Below, in pieces: positions 46,188 through 54,287 of a stretch of DNA of 64,000 nucleotides. The stretch covers positions 1 through 64,000 of the forward strand of contig JAMPFF010000007.1 of assembly GCA_023664605.1 (NCBI GenBank), given 5' to 3'. Positions within the stretch are counted from its first letter, which is position 1; every line of letters begins with the position of its first letter. Below the pieces are notes generated by a model, which was not told the origin of the DNA, did no database searches, and was given only the letters and a program-made list of their open reading frames with translations. This DNA is from Clostridium sp. (GTDB taxonomy: Bacteria; Bacillota; Clostridia; Lachnospirales; Lachnospiraceae). The translations under genes and the position numbers were made by a program.

Positions 46188-46799
46188 TTATACTATTTTT
46201 TCAAAATCATCAACTCCATGCTTACACCAAGGACAGATAAAATCAGGGGGAAGTTCTTCTCCCTCATAGACATAACCGCATACGGTACATCTCCAGCCCT
46301 TTTTGGTAGGAGCGGCTTCCGCATTCGGCTTCGGCTTTACAAATTCATGATAATAAGAGTAGGTCATCGACTTTTCATCGGAAAGAACCTCTGCGTCTGT
46401 TACTTCCGCAAGAAACATCATGTGTGTATCTAAATCGTAAGAATTTAATACCTTGCAGTCAAAATAAGCGTTCGTATGTTCAGTCAGATACGGAAGTTCC
46501 TGTTTGGTGAGTGCGAAAGGAACGCCGACAAATTTATCCGCATCTCTGCCGCTCCGGAATCCGAAGTTTTGAAAAAGAGAAAACGGTGCGGATTCCGAAA
46601 GGACGGAGATAGAGACCATCCCTGATTTCCGTACCAGTTCGGAAGTAAGATTCTGCTTATTAATCGAAAGAATAATACGTTTCGGATTGTCCGCCACTTG
46701 TGTGACGGTATTAATAATACATCCGTTCATTTTTTGTTCCGCTTTAGTAGCGGCAACGAAAAGACCATAAGATAATTTGAAAAATGCTTGTGTGTTCAT
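46188..46799 (-). CDS. Flavin reductase-rubredoxin fusion protein
   Basis: A 203-residue protein. Residues 1-150 form a flavin-reductase-like FMN-binding domain (MNTQAFFKLSYGLFVAATKA, SESAPFSLFQNFGFRSGRDA). The C-terminal 45 residues are a compact rubredoxin domain with four cysteines as CTVCGYVYEGEELPPDF and CPWCKHG, a single-iron site. In anaerobes such as Moorella this fusion is called high-molecular-weight rubredoxin and passes electrons from NAD(P)H to flavodiiron proteins that remove oxygen or nitric oxide. No flavodiiron gene is adjacent. This supports an anaerobic lifestyle with oxygen defence. Confidence 0.9.
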   Translation of the reverse strand: MNTQAFFKLSYGLFVAATKAEQKMNGCIINTVTQVADNPKRIILSINKQNLTSELVRKSGMVSISVLSESAPFSLFQNFGFRSGRDADKFVGVPFALTKQELPYLTEHTNAYFDCKVLNSYDLDTHMMFLAEVTDAEVLSDEKSMTYSYYHEFVKPKPNAEAAPTKKGWRCTVCGYVYEGEELPPDFICPWCKHGVDDFEKIV

Positions 46800-46878
46800 G
46801 ATAATGCCTCCCCATATTTTTATTTTTTTAATTAGTATGTTAATGGTATTTGATTTTTATTCTTTTCTTTTTAAGTTT

Positions 46879-47940
46879 CTATGTGACTTTCCATTTTCCG
46901 TTCTTCTTTCCGTTTTCTCTTTTTAGATATCCTTTTTTCTGTAGTTCTACCGTTCTGGTTTTTATTGTTCTTTCCGATTTTCCTATTTTTAACGCTAATT
47001 CTTTTTGAGTGATTGAAGGATTATTTTTTATTTCATTTAGAATAGCTATTTCTTCAAAAGTGCAATTTTTGCACTTTGAATCAATATCAATTGCACTTTG
47101 ATTTACATTTTTATAGTCAACATGTAGATATCTGTTTTTCAATTTATGATGTTTATTCATTAAAAGATTTTCAAAAAAGTATTCCAGATATATTGTTGTC
47201 TCATGGATATTGTTTTCCCAATTATTATAATTTGCACGAACAAGTGCATTTCTAAAATACCATGAATTATTTGAAAAGGTATCATTGCTTATATGAAAGC
47301 CAAATGTTTTCAGATACTTGATAATAAAAACGGCAGTAGACCTTGTGTTTCCTTCACAAAACGGGTGAATCTGCCATATTCCGGATGTAAACACAGCGAT
47401 ATGTTTAACAACTTCTTCTATTGTCAAATCTTTGTATGAATATTTTTTTTCCTGTTCAAAATCATAATCTAAAGTATCTTTGATACTATCAAAAGAAGCA
47501 TACACGACAGTATTTCCTTTTAGTACCCACTCTTTTTTTGTTATGTTGTATGTTCTAAAAAGCCCTGCATGGTCAAATACTCCCGCAAACAATTTTTTAT
47601 GGATATTTTTTAATTCGGCGGGCGAAAATTGAAATGTTTTTTCACCTAGAATTTTTGCAATCCTAACGGAAACAATATCGGCTTCTTTTGTATTTGTTTC
47701 TATTTTATTTCTGTTTGAACGTTCTTCGTAATAATTTTGTATCCGCTTGTCTGCATCTGAAATACTTATTTTACCCTCAATATGGGCTTTTGCCGTATCT
47801 AAAAGGTAGTCAGATGTTTTCAATCCATCTACGTCCTGTAATCCAATCGCCGCTTTCCATGCGTTTGTTTTTTCAATTTTATCAGGTTCACCTTGACAAA
47901 TATATGCTTCTAAATCCGTTTGCCAATTATTATTTTTCAT
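46879..47940 (-). CDS. Fic-domain protein with winged-helix C-terminus
   Basis: A 353-residue Fic protein, probably an AMP-transferase. The catalytic motif HPFCEGNTRS lies at 192-201, preceded by the flap region around WVLKGNTVVYASFDSI (about 138-153). An N-terminal segment YLLDTAKAHIEGKISISDAD (about 45-64) contains an EG resembling the inhibitory glutamate helix of Fic antitoxins, although the usual Ser/Thr four positions earlier is Lys. The C-terminal 70 residues form a winged helix (NPSITQKELALKIGKSERTI, then KTRTVELQKKGYL), so it may bind DNA. No separate antitoxin gene is adjacent. A/T-rich, with many AAA/ATA codons, which may point to transfer. Confidence 0.85.
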   Translation of the reverse strand: MKNNNWQTDLEAYICQGEPDKIEKTNAWKAAIGLQDVDGLKTSDYLLDTAKAHIEGKISISDADKRIQNYYEERSNRNKIETNTKEADIVSVRIAKILGEKTFQFSPAELKNIHKKLFAGVFDHAGLFRTYNITKKEWVLKGNTVVYASFDSIKDTLDYDFEQEKKYSYKDLTIEEVVKHIAVFTSGIWQIHPFCEGNTRSTAVFIIKYLKTFGFHISNDTFSNNSWYFRNALVRANYNNWENNIHETTIYLEYFFENLLMNKHHKLKNRYLHVDYKNVNQSAIDIDSKCKNCTFEEIAILNEIKNNPSITQKELALKIGKSERTIKTRTVELQKKGYLKRENGKKNGKWKVT

Positions 47941-48114
47941 ATATAACGAACTCCTATTTATCTATATATTTTTAAGTATATCATATCGTTACTGGCAAAG
48001 TCACTATTCAAAAATATATATGACAATTTTATAATCCACTCACAAATATTTCCATGCCTTTGCTTGTTTTCTTTTTTTGCAAGGTTTATAATTTTTATTG
48101 ACAGAAAGGGCATG

Positions 48115-49479
48115 ATGAATATGAATTTTACAAGCGCAGAGGAAAAAAGAACCTATATGCTGGAAACGCCGGTCAGGAAACTGGTATGTACATTGGCGGG
48201 ACCTACCATTTTAAGTATGCTGATTACTTCTTTTTATAATATGGTAGATACTTTTTTCGTGGGAAAATTAAATACACAGGCGACAGCGGCGGTTGGCGTG
48301 GTCTTTTCTTTGATGGCGATTATTCAGGCAGTCGGTTTCTTTTTCGGGCATGGTTCCGGGAATTACATATCGAGAAAACTGGGAGCGAAAGAAACGCAGG
48401 AAGCGGAAAAGATGGCGTCGGTCGGATTTTTTTCCGCGTTTATTGCGGGTGTTGTTTTGATGGCGGTCTGTTTGATTTTTGTAAAACCGCTTGCTTATGC
48501 CTTAGGTTCTACGGAGACGATACTGCCGTATACGGTTACATATCTGTGGATAATCTTACTTGGCGCGCCCGCCATGACTTCTTCTTTAGTGTTGAATAAC
48601 CAGATGCGTTTTCAGGGAAGCGCATTTTATGCAATGATTGGCATTGTTTCCGGTGCGGTGCTGAATATGGTTCTTGACCCGCTTTTGATTCTCGTTTGTA
48701 ATTTAGGAATCGCCGGGGCGGCAATGGCGACAACTATCAGCCAGTATGTCAGCTTTATTCTTCTGGTTATCATGGTAAGAAGAGGCGGCAACCTGCAGAT
48801 ACGTTTCAGCAATTTTAAGCCGAGCGTTCATTTTTATAAAGAGATGATAAGAGGCGGAACGCCGTCTTTGTGCAGACAGGGGCTTGCGAGTCTGGCGACT
48901 ATCTGCTTAAACCATACGGCGGGTATGTACGGGGACGCCGCAATCGCGGGTATGTCCATCGTGTCGAGAATCGCCATGTTTGCGAACTCCGCCCTGATTG
49001 GATTCGGACAGGGATTCCAACCGGTCTGCGGTTTTAATTACGGCGCCGGAAAATATAAAAGGGTATTGGAGGCATTCTGGTTCTGCGTAAAATATGCCTT
49101 TCTATTTCTTATCGCGGTGGGCATTGCGGGCTTTATCTTTGCGCCGGAACTGGTGGCGTTATTCCGCAAGGGGGATGCGGATGTAATTGTCATTGGAACG
49201 GCGGCGCTGCGTTATCAGGTCATAGCCTTTCCGTTAAATGCTTGGATTGTCATGTGTAATATGATGTTACAGTCTATCGGTAAAGGACTAAAAGCGTCTA
49301 TTGTAGCGTCGGCGAGGCAGGGGCTTTGCTTTTTGCCTTTAATACTGATACTGCCGCGGTTTTTAGGACTAACGGGCGTTGAAATCTGTCAGGCGGTTTC
49401 CGATGTGTTGACGCTTTTCATATCTGTGCCGATTGGACTTAGTGTGATTCATGAAATGAAGAAAGAAGTAAACGAATAG
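48115..49479 (+). CDS. MATE-family efflux transporter
   Basis: A 454-residue multidrug or toxin exporter driven by Na+ or H+, with twelve hydrophobic helices in two halves. The first half contains GPTILSMLITSFYNMVDTFF and VGKLNTQATAAVGVVFSLMA. The second repeats the motif as GGTPSLCRQGLASLATICLN. Substrate unknown. Three in-frame ATG codons lie at 48112, 48115 and 48121; AGAAAGG stands just before them, so 48115 or 48121 is best spaced (48115 listed). It is followed by a strong terminator and is not part of an operon. Confidence 0.9.
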   Translation: MNMNFTSAEEKRTYMLETPVRKLVCTLAGPTILSMLITSFYNMVDTFFVGKLNTQATAAVGVVFSLMAIIQAVGFFFGHGSGNYISRKLGAKETQEAEKMASVGFFSAFIAGVVLMAVCLIFVKPLAYALGSTETILPYTVTYLWIILLGAPAMTSSLVLNNQMRFQGSAFYAMIGIVSGAVLNMVLDPLLILVCNLGIAGAAMATTISQYVSFILLVIMVRRGGNLQIRFSNFKPSVHFYKEMIRGGTPSLCRQGLASLATICLNHTAGMYGDAAIAGMSIVSRIAMFANSALIGFGQGFQPVCGFNYGAGKYKRVLEAFWFCVKYAFLFLIAVGIAGFIFAPELVALFRKGDADVIVIGTAALRYQVIAFPLNAWIVMCNMMLQSIGKGLKASIVASARQGLCFLPLILILPRFLGLTGVEICQAVSDVLTLFISVPIGLSVIHEMKKEVNE

Positions 49480-49481
49480 GG

Positions 49482-49511
49482 AAAGCGCAGGGTCATAGCC
49501 CTGCGCTTTTT
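49482..49511 (+). terminator. Terminator after the MATE gene
   Basis: AAAGCGCAGGG (49482-49492) pairs perfectly with CCCTGCGCTTT (49499-49509), followed by T's. It lies immediately behind the MATE stop codon. Confidence 0.92.
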
Positions 49512-49548
49512 GAGGCAAAGTAAGCGGAAAAATTAAAATTTCTAAGAT

Positions 49549-49890
49549 TTATGCGAGTGTATTTATCTTTAGAATTGGTACGGAAGTGGTGCAGCAGTTG
49601 GAAATACCCAGTAAAAAAATGCTAACCGCGTAGAAGAGACCGCTTTTTTTGAATGGAACCCCTAACTTTTTCATAGATAAGAAGAAATAGCAAAGGGTTC
49701 CGACGACGAAAAAAGGGTAAGTGATGCCGGAAGCGTTTTTATATAGGCAGAATGTGTAAAAAAGTGCGTAAAGCATGGCAGCGGGAGCGAAGAAAGAGAG
49801 TTGGCTTTTCATTTGCTCTGTCATCGGCGTTTCTTCTTTTAATTGCTTTTCCTCCGGTTGGAAATAATTGTCTACAAGTTGTTCGTTCAT
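49549..49890 (-). pseudogene. Truncated DUF4173-like membrane protein
   Basis: A 113-residue frame with good ribosome site (AAAGGAG, ATG at 49888-49890), starting MNEQLVDNYFQPEEKQLKEE. It continues FFAPAAMLYALFYTFCLYKN, then GITYPFFVVGTLCYFFLSMK, which is the start of DUF4173-type multispanning proteins of several hundred residues. The frame ends abruptly after LGISNCCTTSVPILKINTLA. The remaining helices and domain are missing and no continuation is visible before the MATE terminator, so it is probably a remnant. It follows the XRE/DUF2975 pair on the same strand, where full-length genes are usually found. Confidence 0.65.
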
Positions 49891-49924
49891 GTGATAATCT
49901 CCTTTCATGATGGTTTGTAATATA

Positions 49925-50161
49925 TTATTTCGTGGAGGAATCTTCGTCGGATTCCTCGTCTTTTGTATATTGAATAATGTCTCCCGGCTGGCAGTCCAAG
50001 GCTTTGCAGATTGCCTCCAGCGTAGAGAAACGGATTGCTTTTGCTTTATTGTTTTTCAGGATGGAAAGGTTGGCAAGTGTGATATCGACTTCATTCGCAA
50101 GTTCCGTCAGGCTCATTTTGCGCACCGCCATCATAACATCCAGATTGATAATAATCGCCAT
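49925..50161 (-). CDS. Small XRE-family transcriptional regulator
   Basis: A 78-residue Cro-like helix-turn-helix protein of the YozG type: MAIIINLDVMMAVRKMSLTE, then LANEVDITLANLSILKNNKA and RFSTLEAICKALDCQPGDII, with a charged C-tail (YTKDEESDEDSSTK). Such regulators typically follow DUF2975 genes and repress their own operon. It starts 18 bp after the DUF2975 gene and precedes the truncated DUF4173 gene. The target is likely the promoter at 50667-50695. Confidence 0.9.
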   Translation of the reverse strand: MAIIINLDVMMAVRKMSLTELANEVDITLANLSILKNNKAKAIRFSTLEAICKALDCQPGDIIQYTKDEESDEDSSTK

Positions 50162-50179
50162 CGTTTTTGCTCCTTTTCT

Positions 50180-50626
50180 CTATATTGTTAAGTCGTTTTC
50201 CAGTTTGTAGGTGACCGCCCTGTCAAATACCTGCGCAAGCACTTTGCTGAACAGTCCGGCAATTACAAACACCAGAATCAGGATAAAAACGGCGGGCGTT
50301 ATATAGATGAAGAGCCGGCATGCCATAATCACGGAGATGAAAAAGCTGTAGACGCTCATTTTTTCAAGGCTTGTTACGTTCTCCCTGATAAAGCAGTCGT
50401 CGTTTATGACGGAGCAAAACATTTTGCGCAGTTCGCCAATAATGAGAACGGCGAAGATGCCTGCGAGGAAAAAGACGACCAACAGGGAATAATAATTATT
50501 TCTGAAATAGGAATTGTATTTTCCATAAAAACGGATGCTAAACGGCAGGGTGACGATAACAAGCATACCTGAATAGTACATAAAGTCCAGCATATATTTT
50601 GTGAACAGGGTAATTTTATCTTTCAT
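50180..50626 (-). CDS. DUF2975 family membrane protein
   Basis: A 148-residue protein with four transmembrane helices (about residues 9-32, 46-66, 88-108 and 115-140; for example YYSLLVVFFLAGIFAVLIIG). It matches the DUF2975 family, whose members are regularly paired with a small XRE regulator, as here; the function is unknown. The ATG at 50624-50626 is chosen because AAGGAGG lies 5 nt upstream; a longer frame begins 90 bases earlier in the promoter region. It is the first gene of the DUF2975-XRE-DUF4173 group. Confidence 0.85.
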   Translation of the reverse strand: MKDKITLFTKYMLDFMYYSGMLVIVTLPFSIRFYGKYNSYFRNNYYSLLVVFFLAGIFAVLIIGELRKMFCSVINDDCFIRENVTSLEKMSVYSFFISVIMACRLFIYITPAVFILILVFVIAGLFSKVLAQVFDRAVTYKLENDLTI

Positions 50627-50666
50627 AAAAGCCTCCTTATCATGCTTTTTTCTTATCCTTTTCCAT

Positions 50667-50695
50667 AATATAGCATAGTGGATTTCGATTGTCAA
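50667..50695 (-). promoter_or_regulatory. Sigma-A promoter of the DUF2975-XRE group
   Basis: On the minus strand TTGACA (50690-50695) and TATATT (50667-50672) are 17 bp apart. Just upstream lie two A/T-rich inverted repeats, TATTG-AAAAA-CAATA (50703-50717) and ATTATT...AATAAT, possible operators for the XRE protein. Confidence 0.8.
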
Positions 50696-50842
50696 CAAAT
50701 ATTTATTGAAAAACAATAAAACTTTATTATTTTACAATAATGAAAATAAATATATTATGTCTATAAGGATAAATGGCAGAGCGGGAACGGTATATTTATG
50801 ATAAAATAAACAGAAAACGTTGGTTAAGAAAGGCGGGATAAA

Positions 50843-51247
50843 ATGGAGCAGGATATGTGCAGACAAATCATGGATATGCTGGACAATAACGAATATGTGC
50901 GGCTGCTCGGCATTAAGATTGAAGAATTGTCATTGGGTCATTGTAAAGGGAAAATGGAAGTTTCCGAGCGGATTAAAAATCCATATGGCGCGCTGCATGG
51001 CGGCAGTTTGTATTCTTTCGCCGATATCATTGCAGGCGCCGCGGCGTGTACTTATGGGAGTCAGGTAGTAACCGTATCGGGCAGTATGAATTTTCTGCTT
51101 CCGGCAGCAGGAATCGAGTATGTATACTGTCAGGCGGACGTTGTCAGACAGGGTAAAAATCTGGCGGTATATGATGTGAAAATGACGGACGAGAGCGGAA
51201 AAATTCTGGAAAATGCAAGTTTTACTTTTTTTGTGATAAAAAATTAA
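50843..51247 (+). CDS. Hotdog-fold thioesterase, PaaI type
   Basis: A 134-residue acyl-CoA thioesterase-like protein. The family signature is visible in KNPYGALHGGSLYSFADIIA (about 46-65; HGG with the catalytic acidic residue in the following helix) and SGSMNFLLPAAGIEYVYCQA. No signal or membrane segment. PaaI-type enzymes hydrolyse aryl- or short acyl-CoA esters; the substrate here is unknown. AAAGGCGGG lies 6-7 nt before the ATG. It stands alone between the DUF2975 group and the chemoreceptor. Confidence 0.88.
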   Translation: MEQDMCRQIMDMLDNNEYVRLLGIKIEELSLGHCKGKMEVSERIKNPYGALHGGSLYSFADIIAGAAACTYGSQVVTVSGSMNFLLPAAGIEYVYCQADVVRQGKNLAVYDVKMTDESGKILENASFTFFVIKN

Positions 51248-51265
51248 GGATACAAAATAAAAAGT

Positions 51266-51295
51266 TTGTACAAATCGCAGATTAGGTATTATAAT
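51266..51295 (+). promoter_or_regulatory. Sigma-A-like promoter of the chemoreceptor gene
   Basis: TTGTAC (51266-51271) and a perfect TATAAT (51290-51295) are 18 bp apart, 45 bp before the start codon. It lies directly after the thioesterase stop codon. Confidence 0.65.
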
Positions 51296-51340
51296 AAGAA
51301 TAGATATCAAAATTAAGTAAAATAGCAGGGGGGAAAGAGT

Positions 51341-52801
51341 ATGACTGAAGAACAATATAAAAGAGTAAATAGTGCGATGTTTCCGGTTGTTATGATTATA
51401 ATTGGATATATTGCGTTATCTATGCTGTTATGGGCGTTTTCTAATGGGGCATCGTGGAATACATGGGCGCAGCTTATTTCTTCCGTAATCGCAATGGTTA
51501 TTATTACCGCGGTTTATCTTACAAACAGGACAAAAAAGATATGCGGAACGGTTATGATGGTATGCGCCGCTTGTGTTTATGCAATAGTCAGTTTGATCGG
51601 CACTACGGTAAATACATGGTCGTATGCGCTGCCGATTATATTTGCGTCAATTGCATATTTGAATCTTAGACTCGTTATCTGCGGGAATGCCGTAACTTTA
51701 TTGATAATCATAATCCGGTTTGCCAAGTGTATTGTGACTGGTGAACAGAATGTCATGGAGAATTTGGTAATTGCAGTAATAGTAATGGTACTTACAGCAT
51801 TTGCTTCTATCCGTGTCGTATCGCTCCGCCTTCGTTTTAATGAAGAGAATATGGAAGATATCAGGCAGGCGGCGGCAAAACAGGAGGAGAGTAATAAAAA
51901 GATGACTCTCGTTGCGGAAAATATCTCACAGCATTTTGAGGGCGCAATGGAGATGTTGAAGAACCTGAAAGAAAGCATTGATACCAGTAATTTCGCTATG
52001 GGCAATATAGTGGAAAGCACGGAAAGCACCGCGGAGGCGATTCAGAATCAGGCGGCGATGTGCGCGGACATTCAGGAGAGCATGGATAAGGCGGAAGAGG
52101 GAACGAAACGGATGATGGAAGTTTCCCAGAGTACGGAAGCCATGGTAAATGAGGGTTCTAATGTAGTAAAAGAATTAAAAGAGCAGGCAACGAACGTAGA
52201 AGAAGCAAGCAATGTTACCGTACAGGTGATTGAGAGATTGACGGCGAAGGTAGGGGAAGTGCAGAATTTCGTAGGCGATATTTTAAGCATTTCCAATCAG
52301 ACAAACCTGCTTGCGTTGAATGCTTCGATTGAAGCGGCGCGCGCCGGAGAGGCGGGCAAAGGCTTTGCAGTAGTTGCGGAGGAAATCAGGCAGTTATCCG
52401 AGCAGACAAAAGTAGCTTCCAATAATATTACAAGCATTATCGGAGAACTGAACGAAGATACGAAGCAGGCGAACGAAAGCATCGGCAATTCGGTGGCTTC
52501 CGTGACAAAACAGAATGAATTGATTGAAAATACAAGAGAGAAATTTGAAAAAGTGGATGAAGAGGTTTCGGAGCTGGTAGAAAATATTGAAAGTACGGAG
52601 GAGATTATAGCGGGTATTCTGGCGTCCACCAGTACGATATCCGATAATATTTCACAGCTTTCCGCAACCAGCGAGGAAGTTGCGGCTTCTTCCACGGAGA
52701 GTTTGAGCGCGTTCGAGACAACGGTAAAAGATATGGAAAAGACAAAAGAGATTTTGGAAAATATCTTTATGTTGGCACAGGATTTAAAGCAGTCTATTTA
52801 A
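51341..52801 (+). CDS. Methyl-accepting chemotaxis protein without extracellular sensor domain
   Basis: A 486-residue chemoreceptor. The first 165 residues are six hydrophobic helices with very short loops (for example [20 protein letters not shown]), so no periplasmic or extracellular ligand-binding domain is present. Then comes the long cytoplasmic coiled coil with the highly conserved hairpin tip [20 protein letters not shown], then [21 protein letters not shown] motile relative is implied, but no flagellar or che genes are near. Signal input may come through the membrane helices. AGGGGGGAAAGAG precedes the ATG, and a terminator follows. Confidence 0.93.
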   Translation: MTEEQYKRVNSAMFPVVMIIIGYIALSMLLWAFSNGASWNTWAQLISSVIAMVIITAVYLTNRTKKICGTVMMVCAACVYAIVSLIGTTVNTWSYALPIIFASIAYLNLRLVICGNAVTLLIIIIRFAKCIVTGEQNVMENLVIAVIVMVLTAFASIRVVSLRLRFNEENMEDIRQAAAKQEESNKKMTLVAENISQHFEGAMEMLKNLKESIDTSNFAMGNIVESTESTAEAIQNQAAMCADIQESMDKAEEGTKRMMEVSQSTEAMVNEGSNVVKELKEQATNVEEASNVTVQVIERLTAKVGEVQNFVGDILSISNQTNLLALNASIEAARAGEAGKGFAVVAEEIRQLSEQTKVASNNITSIIGELNEDTKQANESIGNSVASVTKQNELIENTREKFEKVDEEVSELVENIESTEEIIAGILASTSTISDNISQLSATSEEVAASSTESLSAFETTVKDMEKTKEILENIFMLAQDLKQSI

Positions 52802-52836
52802 AGGCAATATAAAATTTTGGAAATATAAAAGATAAT

Positions 52837-52888
52837 AACCGGTCAGGTCGAAAATGGGAAAACCGTTTTACGATTTGGCCGGTTTTAT
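52837..52888 (+). terminator. Long terminator hairpin after the chemoreceptor gene
   Basis: A 21-nt arm from AACCGGTCAGGTCG (52837) pairs with an arm ending GATTTGGCCGGTT (52884), mostly through G-C pairs and three or four G-U pairs, with T's at its end. It lies 35 bp after the stop codon. Confidence 0.75.
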
Positions 52889-52958
52889 ATATAAAACCTT
52901 TTTACATGTAAAAATTTTTTGTATGATATATTTTTTAATTTCAACTTTTTTGGCAAAA

Positions 52959-52987
52959 GAAACGTTATTTATATGTAAGACGTTTTA
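52959..52987 (+). promoter_or_regulatory. Candidate ECF sigma promoter of the sigma-ABC operon
   Basis: GAAAC (52959-52963) and CGTTTTA (52981-52987) are 17 bp apart. This matches the ECF pattern GAAAC, 16-17 bp, CGTnnTA, and lies 22 bp before the GTG of the sigma factor gene. It suggests that the factor transcribes its own operon. Confidence 0.6.
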
Positions 52988-53008
52988 CGAAAAGAAAAGA
53001 GGACGCAG

Positions 53009-53530
53009 GTGACAGACAAGGAACTTATTCGGAAAGTTCATAATGGAAACAGAGAAGCCCTTAGCATGATTATCAGCAAGTATTATGACGAGATATACCG
53101 GTTTTGTTTTTATCTGACGGGATATGAGACGGATTCTTATGACATTACGCAGGAGGTATTTTTGAAGTTCATAAGATATGCAGATTCCTATCAGTATAAA
53201 AACTTAAAAGGCTATCTGCTTATTATTGCGCGCAATTTATGCTTTGATTTTTTCCGGCATAAAAAAGAAAATGTCCGAATGGAAGAAATCGTGGAGGCGG
53301 GCAGGGACGACGCGGGGATGAAAAATATAGAGGACGGGCTGATGATTAAACAGGCGCTTTTAAAAATCCCTGTCGAGCAAAGGGAGGTAATTGTGCTTAA
53401 AATCTATGAAGAACTGAAATTCATGGAAATCGCGGGAATGCTCGGATGCAATATATCGACAGTAAAATCACGTTATCATTTGGGATTGAAAAAGTTAAGA
53501 AAAATAATGGAGGAAGAAAGTGAGAAATAG
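53009..53530 (+). CDS. ECF-type RNA polymerase sigma factor
   Basis: A 173-residue sigma factor of the extracytoplasmic-function group. Region 2 is visible at about 20-85 (YYDEIYRFCFYLTGYETDSY, DITQEVFLKFIRYADSYQ, LLIIARNLCFDFFRH). Region 4 lies at about 110-165 (ALLKIPVEQREVIVLKIYEE, then NISTVKSRYHLGLKKLRKIM). It has no region 1 or 3. The start is a GTG with GAGG 6 nt upstream. It overlaps the next gene by 11 bp, which begins inside its 3' end with another GTG after GGAGG, so both are translationally coupled. The arrangement resembles the Bacillus subtilis sigY operon. Confidence 0.93.
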   Translation: MTDKELIRKVHNGNREALSMIISKYYDEIYRFCFYLTGYETDSYDITQEVFLKFIRYADSYQYKNLKGYLLIIARNLCFDFFRHKKENVRMEEIVEAGRDDAGMKNIEDGLMIKQALLKIPVEQREVIVLKIYEELKFMEIAGMLGCNISTVKSRYHLGLKKLRKIMEEESEK

Positions 53531-54287
53531 AAAAATAGAGAAAAAACTCCGCGCGGAAAAACCGGATATCAGGATTGATGAAGAAAAAAAGGCAAAGACG
53601 ATGCTTGTGCTGCAAGGCTGTATTTCGCAAAAGCAGATAGGCGTTTTGCAAAACAGGCGGCAGATTTTATGGGGACAGATACGTTATATGGATAAGTCCG
53701 TATTTGCCGTGCATACGCTTTTTTGCATCGCGATAGCGGCGGCGGGCGTATTCATGAATTATAAAGAAGCGCCGAAGGAGGACGTTATTGCCTTTTCCAT
53801 GATATTAGCGGGCATTCTGGGCGTTATTTCTATCGTACAGACAGGGCGCATTTTTTCATCAGGGATTGCGGAACTGAGTGAAAGCTGTTATTTCAACGTC
53901 AAACAGATAGTGGCGTTTCATATGGTGTTATCCGGCATTATCAATCTTACATTTTTGTTGTTTGGCATTTTCTTCGTAGGAACTCAGTGGAAAGTAAATC
54001 TAATACAAATTGGGCTTTATATACTGGTGCCGTTTGTGATAACGCAGTGCTGCTGCCTGCGGGCGCTTTTAACGGAAGCGGGGCGCAAAAACCCCTATGT
54101 GCTTATTATGGTCGGCGTTTTTGCGGTTATTTTCTATTTAGTGATAGCTTTGATACCGGAACTGTACAGAGCCACCGCGCTTACCGTATGGTGCGCCGCC
54201 TTTGTCGTCGGGGTGTTGTTATTGGGCATACAGATAAAAACGCTATTCAGAGGAATTGAAAGAGGGGATATGATATGCACGAATTAG
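53520..54287 (+). CDS. Polytopic membrane protein, possible anti-sigma partner
   Basis: A 255-residue protein without a known name. The N-terminal 55 residues are cytoplasmic, basic and helical (MRNRKIEKKLRAEKPDIRID). Six hydrophobic helices follow (about 60-240; for example VFAVHTLFCIAIAAAGVFMN and LTVWCAAFVVGVLLLGIQIK). It starts with GTG and overlaps both the sigma gene (11 bp) and the ABC ATPase gene (13 bp). In sigY-like operons the gene after the sigma factor encodes a membrane protein that restrains it (YxlC-E in B. subtilis). This function is inferred from position only. Confidence 0.7.
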   Translation: MRNRKIEKKLRAEKPDIRIDEEKKAKTMLVLQGCISQKQIGVLQNRRQILWGQIRYMDKSVFAVHTLFCIAIAAAGVFMNYKEAPKEDVIAFSMILAGILGVISIVQTGRIFSSGIAELSESCYFNVKQIVAFHMVLSGIINLTFLLFGIFFVGTQWKVNLIQIGLYILVPFVITQCCCLRALLTEAGRKNPYVLIMVGVFAVIFYLVIALIPELYRATALTVWCAAFVVGVLLLGIQIKTLFRGIERGDMICTN

